Origin: an uncultured Lachnospiraceae bacterium
GTDB lineage: Bacteria; Bacillota; Clostridia; Lachnospirales; Lachnospiraceae
Assembly: GCA_910585715.1 (NCBI GenBank)
Contig: CAJUEX010000023.1
Coordinates: 1 to 47,224 of the forward strand
Direction: 5' to 3'
Length of the DNA stretch: 47,224 bases
The notes below the pieces were generated by a model. It was not told the origin of the DNA. It saw only the letters and a list, made by a program, of their open reading frames with translations, and did not search any database. How positions within the stretch are numbered: position 1 is the stretch's first letter; each line of letters opens with the position of its first letter. Positions 34,605 to 42,726 of this stretch are shown here, one piece after another. The translations under genes were made by a program, and so were the position numbers.

Positions 34605-36893
34605 TTAGACTCTGTTGTAATTGATAAGGCAGCCTTTTAATATGATTTCTCTTTCTTCATCGGTAAGCTCACCCAATCTTAAGGTAAATTCCTTCATGGT
34701 GCCGTCTGCCGCCACATAAGCCGGAATTTCTGAAGCTTTTTCCATAACCGCCTTTTTTATGGAAGGGATAAAGAGATAATCCAGCTTCTTAAATGGTAAA
34801 TCTCCCTTATCAATAATAAATGGAAGCATGCCCCAGTTAATCAGATTGGAGCGATATCTTTTGGTTGCATATTCATTGGCAATATTTGCCCAGCCTCCAA
34901 GCACCTTCTGACAGGAAGCAGCCTGCTCTCTTGCGGAACCGTCCCCGGGCTTTACTGCAAAAATAGTACTTCCAAAGCCTGTATTGGTATGGTTTGTTTC
35001 CGGGAATGAAGCCTTTATTACATCCATGATACCTTTTAATGCAGGTACTGACTGGCAGGGCTTTCCTCCCTCCATTCTGGATTTTTCCGCTTTCTGAATC
35101 TCCTTTGCAAGACCTACATAAGCGGGGTCTTTTCTGGACAGGGTAAACTCTGCCAGACCAAGAGGATTGGAGCGGTAGGATGAGGTTTCTCCTGATGGAA
35201 TCAGCTCATCTGTAGTGGTAACCGGGTCGTGAATTTCAGAAACTACCTGAAGCACCAGATTTTCCGGCAGTTCTCCCATCTGGGGCCAGTCTTTGATGTT
35301 TGGTCCGAATTTAATTTCCACGGATGGGTCCGCCACCCCTTTGGAATCATACACACGGTTTTTATAAATGGTATCGTCAAAGTAATATTTATATTTTTTA
35401 AGCTCGGCATTCGCTTCCGTAGCGGGAGTCAGGAAGCCTTTATTTGCTGCAGTTGCCGCAATGGAGCGGGCGTCCATAAGAGCTACGGAGGCAATCTGTC
35501 CGCTTTGCAGCTTGGAGCCTTCCCTGTTGGGGAAGTTTCTTGTGGAATGGCGGATGCTGAATGCATTGTTAGCCGGAGTATCTCCTGCGCCAAAGCACGG
35601 ACCGCAAAATGCTGTCTTCACAATGGCTCCTGTTGCAAGGAGATTTGCCACGCTGCCATTTTTCACAAGCTCCATATATACCGGGGTGGAGGCCGGGTAT
35701 ACGCTTAAGGTGAATTCATCCGGACCAATGCTGGCTCCCTTTAAGATATCCGCCGCCGCACAAATATTTTCAAAGCCGCCGCCGGCACAGCCTGCAATAA
35801 TTCCCTGCTCCACATAGAGCTTTCCGTCCACGATTTTATCCTGAAGAGAATAATCCACAGCGCCGTCCAGGCTTACTAATGCTTTCTGCTCCACATCATG
35901 AAGAATATCCTTTAAGTTAGCATTGACTTCCTCGATGGTGTATGTGTTGCTTGGATGGAAAGGCATTGCAATCATAGGCTTAATGGCAGATAAATCCACT
36001 TCAATCATACCGTCATAGTATGAAACTTCTCCCGGATTCAGCTCTTTAAATTCTCCGCTTCTTTTATGAATATCATAGAAGTCCTTAATTTCATCGTCTG
36101 TTTTCCAGATAGAAGAAAGACAGGTGGTTTCTGTAGTCATAACATCGATGCCGATTCTGAAATCAGCGCTTAAGTTTTCCACGCCGGGGCCCACAAATTC
36201 CATTACTTTATTATTTACATAGCCATTGGCAAATACGGCTCCGATAATGGCAAGAGCCACGTCCTGGGGTCCCACTCCTTTTGCGGGAGCGCCTTTTAAA
36301 TATACGCCTACTACCTTTGGCATATTGATGTCATAGGTCTGATTCAATAACTGTTTTACTAACTCCGGTCCGCCTTCTCCCATAGCCATTGTACCAAGAG
36401 CCCCATAGCGTGTATGGGAATCGGAGCCTAAAATCATCCTGCCGCCGCCTGCAAGCATTTCTCTTGCAAACTGATGGATAACCGCCTGATGAGGAGGCAC
36501 ATACATACCGCCATATCTTTTGGCACAGGTCAGCCCAAACATGTGGTCATCCTCGTTGATGGTTCCTCCTACCGCACAAAGAGAATTATGACAGTTGGTA
36601 AGAACGTAAGGGATAGGGAACTTTTCCAGTCCTGAAGCCCTTGCCGTCTGTATGATTCCCACAAATGTAATGTCATGGGAGGTCAGCTTGTCAAACTTTA
36701 TTTTCAGCTTTTCCATATTTCCGGAAGTATTATGGCTTTCCAAAATCCCGTAGGCAATAGTAGATTTTGCCGCCTCTTCCTTTGTCACGTCCCTGCCCGT
36801 TTTGCTTTTTACTGCTGCAAGGGCATCCGGGCCGTCCGGAATGATTTCACTGCCGTTTATTAAATAAGCGCCGTTGTCCAATAATTTAATCAT
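34605..36893 (-). CDS. Aconitase-family hydratase (YbhJ-like)
   Basis: The 762-residue protein belongs to the aconitase superfamily of [4Fe-4S] dehydratases. Landmarks are VLTNCHNSLCAVGGTINEDD, GSDSHTRYGALGTMAMGEGG, the Fe-S cysteines in AFCGPCFGAGDTP, and IRHSTRNFPNREGS, with a C-terminal swivel-type region (GWANIANEYATKRYRSNLIN). The pattern matches the subgroup often named hydratase YbhJ rather than classic AcnA/AcnB, so citrate may not be the substrate. The ATG has AAGGAGG upstream. It is monocistronic with its own promoter and a leader hairpin. Confidence 0.88.
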   Translation of the reverse strand: MIKLLDNGAYLINGSEIIPDGPDALAAVKSKTGRDVTKEEAAKSTIAYGILESHNTSGNMEKLKIKFDKLTSHDITFVGIIQTARASGLEKFPIPYVLTNCHNSLCAVGGTINEDDHMFGLTCAKRYGGMYVPPHQAVIHQFAREMLAGGGRMILGSDSHTRYGALGTMAMGEGGPELVKQLLNQTYDINMPKVVGVYLKGAPAKGVGPQDVALAIIGAVFANGYVNNKVMEFVGPGVENLSADFRIGIDVMTTETTCLSSIWKTDDEIKDFYDIHKRSGEFKELNPGEVSYYDGMIEVDLSAIKPMIAMPFHPSNTYTIEEVNANLKDILHDVEQKALVSLDGAVDYSLQDKIVDGKLYVEQGIIAGCAGGGFENICAAADILKGASIGPDEFTLSVYPASTPVYMELVKNGSVANLLATGAIVKTAFCGPCFGAGDTPANNAFSIRHSTRNFPNREGSKLQSGQIASVALMDARSIAATAANKGFLTPATEANAELKKYKYYFDDTIYKNRVYDSKGVADPSVEIKFGPNIKDWPQMGELPENLVLQVVSEIHDPVTTTDELIPSGETSSYRSNPLGLAEFTLSRKDPAYVGLAKEIQKAEKSRMEGGKPCQSVPALKGIMDVIKASFPETNHTNTGFGSTIFAVKPGDGSAREQAASCQKVLGGWANIANEYATKRYRSNLINWGMLPFIIDKGDLPFKKLDYLFIPSIKKAVMEKASEIPAYVAADGTMKEFTLRLGELTDEEREIILKGCLINYNRV

Positions 36894-36936
36894 GTTTCCT
36901 CCTTATATAAATGGTTATTTTCCTGTTATAGTATGA

Positions 36937-36966
36937 GACGCCAATAAACAGTAGTTTGTTGGCGTC
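36937..36966 (-). promoter_or_regulatory. Leader hairpin of the aconitase-family gene
   Basis: GACGCCAA/TTGGCGTC (36937-36944, 36959-36966) with an inner AAAC/GTTT extension and a 4-base tip lies in the 5' leader. It begins about 10 bases from the predicted transcription start and ends about 35 bases before the ribosome binding site. Confidence 0.55.
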
Positions 36967-36982
36967 ATTGTCACTAAAGTGT

Positions 36983-37011
36983 ATTTTAACATGGATGAAC
37001 CGTTTTTGCAA
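36983..37011 (-). promoter_or_regulatory. Likely promoter of the aconitase-family gene
   Basis: TTGCAA (37006-37011), 17-bp spacer and TAAAAT (36983-36988) on the minus strand, about 90 bases before the start codon. Confidence 0.6.
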
Positions 37012-37152
37012 ATATTCATAATTAACAGCTAAAATTTCTTTTTTACACTTCCAATCTCTTCTGTCAATATTCCTTTCATGTCCCTGAACATATCCAAAAT
37101 TCTCTGAAAACTTTCGGAAATAGGAATTCCAAACTCGGCCTTTCCATACACA

Positions 37153-37299
37153 GTGGGAGCCGGCAGGGCATATGGTAGTCTTCGGGACCTTATAAAAACG
37201 CCAGCACTTACGCACCGTACTTTGGTGCGTTAGTACTGCTGCGTTTTTATAGAGCGAGAGCGTGTCCCGAAGACTACCATATGCCCTGCCGGCTCCCGC
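37153..37299. repeat. Long hairpin element R4 (type A)
   Basis: 36-bp arms (37153-37188 and 37264-37299), paired throughout with one G-U, carry GGCATATGGTAGTCTTCGGG and flank a 75-bp core. Arms and core are homologous to R1 in opposite orientation. It lies between the GT14 gene and the hydratase gene. Confidence 0.88.
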
Positions 37300-37338
37300 A
37301 TCCTCTCACCAAAACCTTCCCGCCTGCATACCCTTGCA

Positions 37339-37356
37339 GTAACAGTTCAGCCCTCA
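37339..37356. repeat. Terminal motif of the hairpin family (R8) overlapping the GT14 stop codon
   Basis: GTAACAGTTCAGCCCTCA is identical to the left end of R2 (30819-30836). Its last three bases are the TGA stop codon of the glycosyltransferase on the minus strand. Confidence 0.7.
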
Positions 37357-38217
37357 CAACCTTTTGATAAGCGCCTCCTTCAACTCCCTGGAATCTTCCC
37401 CATGAAACTTCCTTGCAAACACATAATCCCCTTCCACAATCCTGTCATAATCCTCCATATCCAGATAAGCCGGGCTGCTTCCATCTCCCTTTTCCCAGTT
37501 CATATAACGGAGATTTCCTTTGACTACCTTATCCTTAAAATGGGAATTCATAAAGAGTGTCTGAAAGAAAAACTCCTCCGGCACCTGACACTTTTTTAAA
37601 TCTTTTAAATATTTAGGATGCTCTCTGCAATAATTCAATACATATTCCCCTGCTGCCCTTGGCATGGAAACATAAACAAGTCCTTTAAATATATTCTGAA
37701 ATTCCCCGATTTTTTTTCTATTAATAAACAGGAGCTTTTGTAGCTTTACCGTAAAGTTCTGAAGCTGCCACAACCAGGGATTTTTCACATTCTTGTTTGG
37801 AAACAGATTGTAATACCGGTAACGGATTTTAACCGCATCACTTAACTCTTCCGGCGAAAAACAGTCCATATAAATCGGACTTTCTGAAAGAAAACGTTCT
37901 TCCATCTCTTCTGTGGAAATAACCGGATAATCCTCTCCCGTTATGCAGTGCAGATAGGAAACCTCCTTATCTTCCAATGCCCATGCTAACAGTTCCAGAA
38001 AAGCATATACGTGGTTTATGCTTCCCCAGGCAATATTGTAAACAGAAATTGCCATACAATTGGGCAGGCGATTCAGCTTTTCTATTTCCTCTTCCCTTAT
38101 CTCCCTGCTTTTTGTATCCACATGAATAAATACGCTGTTATTTTCAGACAGATAAGAAGCCAGCTCATAGAGAGAGGGAAAGTCCCTGTATGCCGTTATT
38201 AAAAATGCCTGTTTCAA
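37354..38217 (-). CDS. GT14-type beta-1,6-N-acetylglucosaminyltransferase-like protein
   Basis: The 287-residue protein begins QAFLITAYRDFPSLYELASY, has VFIHVDTKSREIREEEI, AWGSINHVYAFLELLAWAL, YLHCITGEDYPV and later PEEFFFQTLFMNSHF, the pattern of core-2/I-branching family 14 transferases. It would move a sugar from a nucleotide donor onto an exported glycan; the acceptor is unknown. It starts at a TTG with AGGAGGG 8 bases upstream. It lacks a membrane helix. The stop codon lies in a repeat motif (R8), so the C-terminus may have been altered by that sequence. Confidence 0.85.
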   Translation of the reverse strand: MKQAFLITAYRDFPSLYELASYLSENNSVFIHVDTKSREIREEEIEKLNRLPNCMAISVYNIAWGSINHVYAFLELLAWALEDKEVSYLHCITGEDYPVISTEEMEERFLSESPIYMDCFSPEELSDAVKIRYRYYNLFPNKNVKNPWLWQLQNFTVKLQKLLFINRKKIGEFQNIFKGLVYVSMPRAAGEYVLNYCREHPKYLKDLKKCQVPEEFFFQTLFMNSHFKDKVVKGNLRYMNWEKGDGSSPAYLDMEDYDRIVEGDYVFARKFHGEDSRELKEALIKRL

Positions 38218-38338
38218 TAATTTGCCCTCCTATTCTTTATCCATCCTTATTATATCCAAATCTTTTCTTCTGCTGACTTCCATGTCCGCTTATTTATCCG
38301 GTTTGCTATGTCATTGGTCCCCACTTACAAAACAGGCA

Positions 38339-38354
38339 GAGCTGTTTCCAGCTC
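38339..38354 (-). terminator. Weak hairpin after the S41 protease gene
   Basis: GAGCTG-GAAA-CAGCTC in gene orientation, 29 bases after the stop codon, followed by TGCCTGTTTTG. The stable tetraloop is suggestive but the T tract is poor. Confidence 0.35.
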
Positions 38355-38382
38355 CACCTTCTCCTGCAATCATCAGGGCCGC

Positions 38383-39642
38383 TTACTGCTTTCCTTTTAA
38401 AATCTGTTTTGCCCGTTCTAACTGATTATCCGATTTATCCTCTAAATACTTTTCATAGTCGAGTTCAAGGGTTTCATCCGGTTCTATTCCGACGCCATGT
38501 ATATCATTGCCGTTTGGAGTATAATAATGGCTGACTGTAAGCTTAATGGCGGAACCGTCCGAAAGACCAAATATTCTCTGAACAATTCCTTTTCCAAAGG
38601 TAGTGGTTCCTAAAATCGTCCCTTTGTCATAATCTTTAATAGCTCCTGCCAGAATTTCCGCTGCGCTGGCGCTGTTGCCGTTTACCAGAACCACCATTGG
38701 CACCTGGATTTCATTTTCTCCGTCACAGCTGTATTCTTTTCTTTTGCCGTTCCTGTCTTCTGTATACACTACCAGACCTTTAGGAAGAAGCTCTTCGGAT
38801 ATATCCACCACATCTGAAAGATTGCCTCCCGGATTATCCCTTAAGTCAAGAATAAGGCTTTTCATTCCTTCAGACTTTGCCTGATTCAGCTTTTCCCTGA
38901 ACTGGTCTGTAGTAACTGAATCAAACTCCGTAATTTGAATATAAGCAATTCCATCCTCATACATCTCGTAAGTAACAGTAGGTGATTCAATCTTCATTCT
39001 TGTTACGGGAATTTCCAGATAATCCGCTTCTCCTTCCCGATACAGGGTAAGCATTACCTGCGTTTTCTCCGGACCCTTTACCTTGCTGACTATCTCGCTC
39101 AGGGTCATTCCCAGAACGTTTTCCCCATCCACTGCCACAATAATATCATTATCATGAACACCTGCTTCTTCTGCAGGAGTATTGGGCATGACTTTTGTAA
39201 TCTTACCGCCGCCGGTTGCTTCATCCAGAGAAATATAAGCGCCTATTCCATAATAAATCCCTTCCGTGCTGTCATAGACCTCTTCCAGTTCCTCCTTGGA
39301 ATAATATGTAGAATACGGGTCGCCTAACCCTGCAACAAGGCCTTTGTAGAGACTGTTTTCCACCTGCTCGTTTTCCACATCTTCCAAATAATATTCGTCA
39401 ATGCTTTCCTCTAACAGCTGCAGTTTTTTTACCACATCACTATCTATTACCTGTCCGCTTCCTTCTTTGGCTGTATTCAGAACTGCTGTGGAAGCTTTTG
39501 ACGGTGCAAGCTGACTTGCTATATAGGAGGTACAGATAATAATAGCTCCTATCACAAGTCCGGTAGTAATCCCCCCTGCAAAGCCGCTTTTTTTGGCAGC
39601 CTTCAAAAGCTGTTCCTGGGTCACTTCTTTTTCCTTTTCCAA
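38383..39642 (-). CDS. C-terminal processing protease (S41, CtpA type)
   Basis: The 419-residue protein has a cytoplasmic start, one membrane helix (about 22-45), an S41 N-terminal part, a PDZ domain (GGGKITKVMPNTPAEEAGVHDNDIIVAVDG and onward) and the tail-specific protease core. Catalytic serine is in NGNSASAAEILAGA, with the lysine in TTTFGKGIVQ. It acts outside the membrane on C-terminal tails of exported proteins. The start is a TTG with AAGGG 7 bases upstream. It follows the M23 gene and ftsEX, a common Bacillota order in which the protease could act on the hydrolase or its regulator (inference). Confidence 0.93.
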   Translation of the reverse strand: MEKEKEVTQEQLLKAAKKSGFAGGITTGLVIGAIIICTSYIASQLAPSKASTAVLNTAKEGSGQVIDSDVVKKLQLLEESIDEYYLEDVENEQVENSLYKGLVAGLGDPYSTYYSKEELEEVYDSTEGIYYGIGAYISLDEATGGGKITKVMPNTPAEEAGVHDNDIIVAVDGENVLGMTLSEIVSKVKGPEKTQVMLTLYREGEADYLEIPVTRMKIESPTVTYEMYEDGIAYIQITEFDSVTTDQFREKLNQAKSEGMKSLILDLRDNPGGNLSDVVDISEELLPKGLVVYTEDRNGKRKEYSCDGENEIQVPMVVLVNGNSASAAEILAGAIKDYDKGTILGTTTFGKGIVQRIFGLSDGSAIKLTVSHYYTPNGNDIHGVGIEPDETLELDYEKYLEDKSDNQLERAKQILKGKQ

Positions 39643-39702
39643 AATAAATCCCTTCCATCTTTTTTATTTATAACATGCTTCTGTTTTCCTTTCATAAACC
39701 CT

Positions 39703-41124
39703 CTATAAATAATTCCGGGGGTTTACATAATTCCCATTCAAGCGAACGGAAAAATGAAGATGAGGTCCCGTAGAACGTCCCGTAGACCCTACTGCTGCAA
39801 TTTTAGAGCCTTTGCTTACCGTTGCCCCGGAGGATACATACAGTGCGGAGCAATGCATATAGATTGTATACAGTCCATCTCCATGATTTATCATAATATA
39901 ATTACCCATGCTGGCATTATAAGCAGCAGCTACAACCATGCCGTCATAGGCTGCCAGTACATCACTGCCGGACGGAGCTGCCATGTCCAGACCGTTATGG
40001 AACCTTTCCACTCCAAGGGTAGGATGCATACGGTTTCCATAATCAGAGGAAATTCTTGTATAGGCAGGTGCCGGCCAGGCAAATATTCCTCCATCATACT
40101 TCACATTGGAATTCTGCCCCAATGCCTCCAGTCTCTTTTGTTCCTCTTCCACAGCTGACTCCAGGCTTGCAATTGTAGCATTCTGTTCTGCAATAGAGGC
40201 TTCATATTCTTTGATACGTGCTTCATGCTCGGATATATCGGAATCATATTCCTTAATTTGCTGGCGTTTTGTGGTAAGCAATTCCTCCACATTTTTCTGC
40301 TCCTGTTCAGCATTTTCCTTTGCAAGCTCCAGCACTTCCTGTTCATCCTGCAGTTCCTTTTCCAGACTGATAATTTCCTTCCTGGTATTCTGGTAATTAA
40401 CTAACAGTTCTTTATCATATGCCGCAAGCTTTTCGATATATTTCGCCTTGCTCAGCATATCCCCAAAGGACTTTGAAGAAAAAAGCATTTCCAAATATAC
40501 AGTATTTCCTCGCTCGTATATGAATTTAACCCTGCTCTCCATAGCAGCATACTGTTTTTTTTCTTCTTCTTTAATAATCTTAAGGTTTTCTTTTGTCTCT
40601 TCAATCTCTTCTTCTTTTTCAGAAATCAAACCATTGATTTTCTGCAATTTGTTCTCGATTTCTGTCAGACTGCTGTCCAGCTCTGTTACATAAGATTTTA
40701 AATCTGAACGGGACTTTTCCAGCTTTTCTTTAATTGCCTTAATATCGCTTAAATCAGATTGCAATGCCTCTTTTTCTTTTTCTGCATTGCTTAGCTTTCC
40801 TTTTGTATCCCGAAGATTCTTGGAAGTAACGGGAGCCGACATACCGCTGCCTGTACTTTGCTGTCCGCCTGTATTTCCTGTCCCATTGTTGCCGCCGGAA
40901 CCGGTGCTCTGCCCGCCTGCAGTGCCGCCGGAAGTCTGTCCGCCGGAGTTACCGGTACCTGCCGGTTCTTCTACCTGTACAGAATCATCTTCTTCCGGCG
41001 TCTGTGTGCTGTCATCCTCAATTTCTTCTGTTTTATCGCTCATGGTAGCACATACATTTCCGGCAGGATTTCCAGCCAGACAAATTATAAATGCAAAACA
41101 AATTAATCCTATCTTTTTCTTCAT
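39703..41124 (-). CDS. Coiled-coil M23 murein hydrolase (PcsB/EnvC-like partner of FtsEX)
   Basis: The 473-residue protein has a signal peptide (MKKKIGLICFAFIICLAG), a Gly/Ser/Thr-rich linker (about 45-95), a long coiled coil (about 100-335) and a full M23 domain. The zinc ligands are present in FHNGLDMAAPSG and GPHLHFSVRLNG. In the family, FtsEX in the membrane activates such coiled-coil hydrolases to cut septal peptidoglycan during division. Placement right after ftsX supports this. Predicted target bonds are peptide crosslinks (M23 endopeptidase). The RBS AGGTGA lies 5 bases before ATG. Confidence 0.92.
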   Translation of the reverse strand: MKKKIGLICFAFIICLAGNPAGNVCATMSDKTEEIEDDSTQTPEEDDSVQVEEPAGTGNSGGQTSGGTAGGQSTGSGGNNGTGNTGGQQSTGSGMSAPVTSKNLRDTKGKLSNAEKEKEALQSDLSDIKAIKEKLEKSRSDLKSYVTELDSSLTEIENKLQKINGLISEKEEEIEETKENLKIIKEEEKKQYAAMESRVKFIYERGNTVYLEMLFSSKSFGDMLSKAKYIEKLAAYDKELLVNYQNTRKEIISLEKELQDEQEVLELAKENAEQEQKNVEELLTTKRQQIKEYDSDISEHEARIKEYEASIAEQNATIASLESAVEEEQKRLEALGQNSNVKYDGGIFAWPAPAYTRISSDYGNRMHPTLGVERFHNGLDMAAPSGSDVLAAYDGMVVAAAYNASMGNYIMINHGDGLYTIYMHCSALYVSSGATVSKGSKIAAVGSTGRSTGPHLHFSVRLNGNYVNPRNYL

Positions 41125-41136
41125 ATGTTCACCTAC

Positions 41137-42033
41137 TTATACCCGGATATGTTTTCGTACCGTAATAAAGCTTCCAATAAAACCAATACCAATACCAAGT
41201 ATGAGAGATACCGGAATCAGTGTCGTAAATATCTGTTCTACTGTTAAAAATTTTAACAATTGAGACAAAATATTAAATTTCTCTATTACAAATCCTATGA
41301 TTTTATTATATAAAACATACATCACTCCCAAGGGAATTGCCGCTCCGACAGCACCAATTATAATTCCCTCAATAACAAAGGGGGAACGGACAAAGAAGTC
41401 AGTAGCTCCGATATACTTCATAATGGAGATTTCTTCTTTCCTGACAGATATGCCGATAGTAACCGTATTGCTAATCAGGAAAGTGGATACTGCCAGCAGA
41501 ATCAGAATAATCCCGATAGATACATATCCCACCAGCTTATTTACTCCCGACAGGGTATTGGCCGTCAAAGCAGACTGAACTACTTCCCTTACACCCTCAA
41601 TGGACTCAATAAAGGTAACTAAATCCTGTTGCTTGGAGACATCCTTTAAATATACTTTATAATTGGCACAATCCTTTAAAGGATTGTCTGTATAACCATC
41701 TGCATATTCACCAAGATAATCCTCTGAAAATTCCTCCCATGCTTCTGTTGCCGAAACATAATCCGCTTTCAGCACTTCCTCACGGTTTAATATGGTATCA
41801 CCGATTTCCACAATTTGCTCTTCACTGATTCCATCTTCAAAAAATACCTTGACTGCCACGCCTTCCTGGGCAGATTTTAAAATGTACTGAAAATTCATGA
41901 CAACGGAATAAAACACACCAAACATGAGAAGACAGGTGGTAATGGTAGCCAAAGAGGCAAGGGAATACCATTTATTCCGAAATATGTTTACGATACCCTG
42001 CTTTAATGTATAAAAAAATGTACTAATTCTCAT
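41137..42033 (-). CDS. ftsX: Cell division protein FtsX
   Basis: FtsX is the membrane subunit that couples FtsE ATPase activity to an external murein hydrolase. The 298-residue protein has an N-terminal helix (SLASLATITTCLLMFGVFYSVV), an external domain of about 120 residues (KVFFEDGISEEQIVEIGD), and three C-terminal helices with ISVRKEEISIMKYIGATDFFVR, the typical FtsX coupling segment. The start overlaps the ftsE stop by 11 bases, so translation is coupled. Confidence 0.96.
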   Translation of the reverse strand: MRISTFFYTLKQGIVNIFRNKWYSLASLATITTCLLMFGVFYSVVMNFQYILKSAQEGVAVKVFFEDGISEEQIVEIGDTILNREEVLKADYVSATEAWEEFSEDYLGEYADGYTDNPLKDCANYKVYLKDVSKQQDLVTFIESIEGVREVVQSALTANTLSGVNKLVGYVSIGIILILLAVSTFLISNTVTIGISVRKEEISIMKYIGATDFFVRSPFVIEGIIIGAVGAAIPLGVMYVLYNKIIGFVIEKFNILSQLLKFLTVEQIFTTLIPVSLILGIGIGFIGSFITVRKHIRV

Positions 42034-42709
42034 CGTTATAAAAGCCTTCTTTCTCGTCGCTTACAATAACTCCCTTATTCATTGTAACAACGCGTTTTTT
42101 CATGGCATTTACAATCTCCCTGTTATGAGTTACCACCACGACCGTAGTTCCTTTTTCATTGATTTCTTCTAAAAGCTTCATGATTTCCCATGAATTTTTC
42201 GGGTCCAGATTTCCGGTAGGCTCGTCTGCAAGAAGGATAGGTGGATTATTTACAAGCGCCCTTGCCAGCGCCACTCTCTGCTGCTCGCCTCCTGACAATT
42301 GCCTCGGCTTTGCTTTGTATTTGCCTGCCAGCCCTACAATAGAAAGCATGGAAGGCACATTTTTCTTTATTTCCTTATTGGATACCTGTATGACTCTCTG
42401 GGCAAATGCTACATTTTCATATACATTTCTGTCTTTTAAAAGTCTGAAATCCTGAAAAACCACTCCCATATTCCTGCGGAACTTTGGTATCTGCCGCCTT
42501 TTCAACTTGGCAACATCGTTACCGTTTACAACAATCCTTCCGGATGTAGGCAATAATTCCCTTAACAACAGGCGGATAAAGGTTGATTTACCGGAACCGC
42601 TGTCACCTACAACAAATACAAACTCTCCCTCATCAATCTGGATGCTTACATTATTTAATGCCGGAGCACCCGTCGAATAAGATTTACTTACATTTTCTAA
42701 AGTAATCAT
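42023..42709 (-). CDS. ftsE: Cell division ATP-binding protein FtsE
   Basis: FtsE is the ABC ATPase of the FtsEX complex. The 228-residue protein has Walker A GDSGSGKSTFIRLLLREL, the signature LSGGEQQRVALARAL, Walker B PILLADEPTGNLDP, and the switch histidine in VVVVTHNREIV. It begins ITLENVSKSYSTG, as expected. It is the first member of ftsE-ftsX-M23-S41. Confidence 0.97.
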   Translation of the reverse strand: MITLENVSKSYSTGAPALNNVSIQIDEGEFVFVVGDSGSGKSTFIRLLLRELLPTSGRIVVNGNDVAKLKRRQIPKFRRNMGVVFQDFRLLKDRNVYENVAFAQRVIQVSNKEIKKNVPSMLSIVGLAGKYKAKPRQLSGGEQQRVALARALVNNPPILLADEPTGNLDPKNSWEIMKLLEEINEKGTTVVVVTHNREIVNAMKKRVVTMNKGVIVSDEKEGFYNDEN

Positions 42710-42726
42710 TTGACTCTCCCTGTTCT

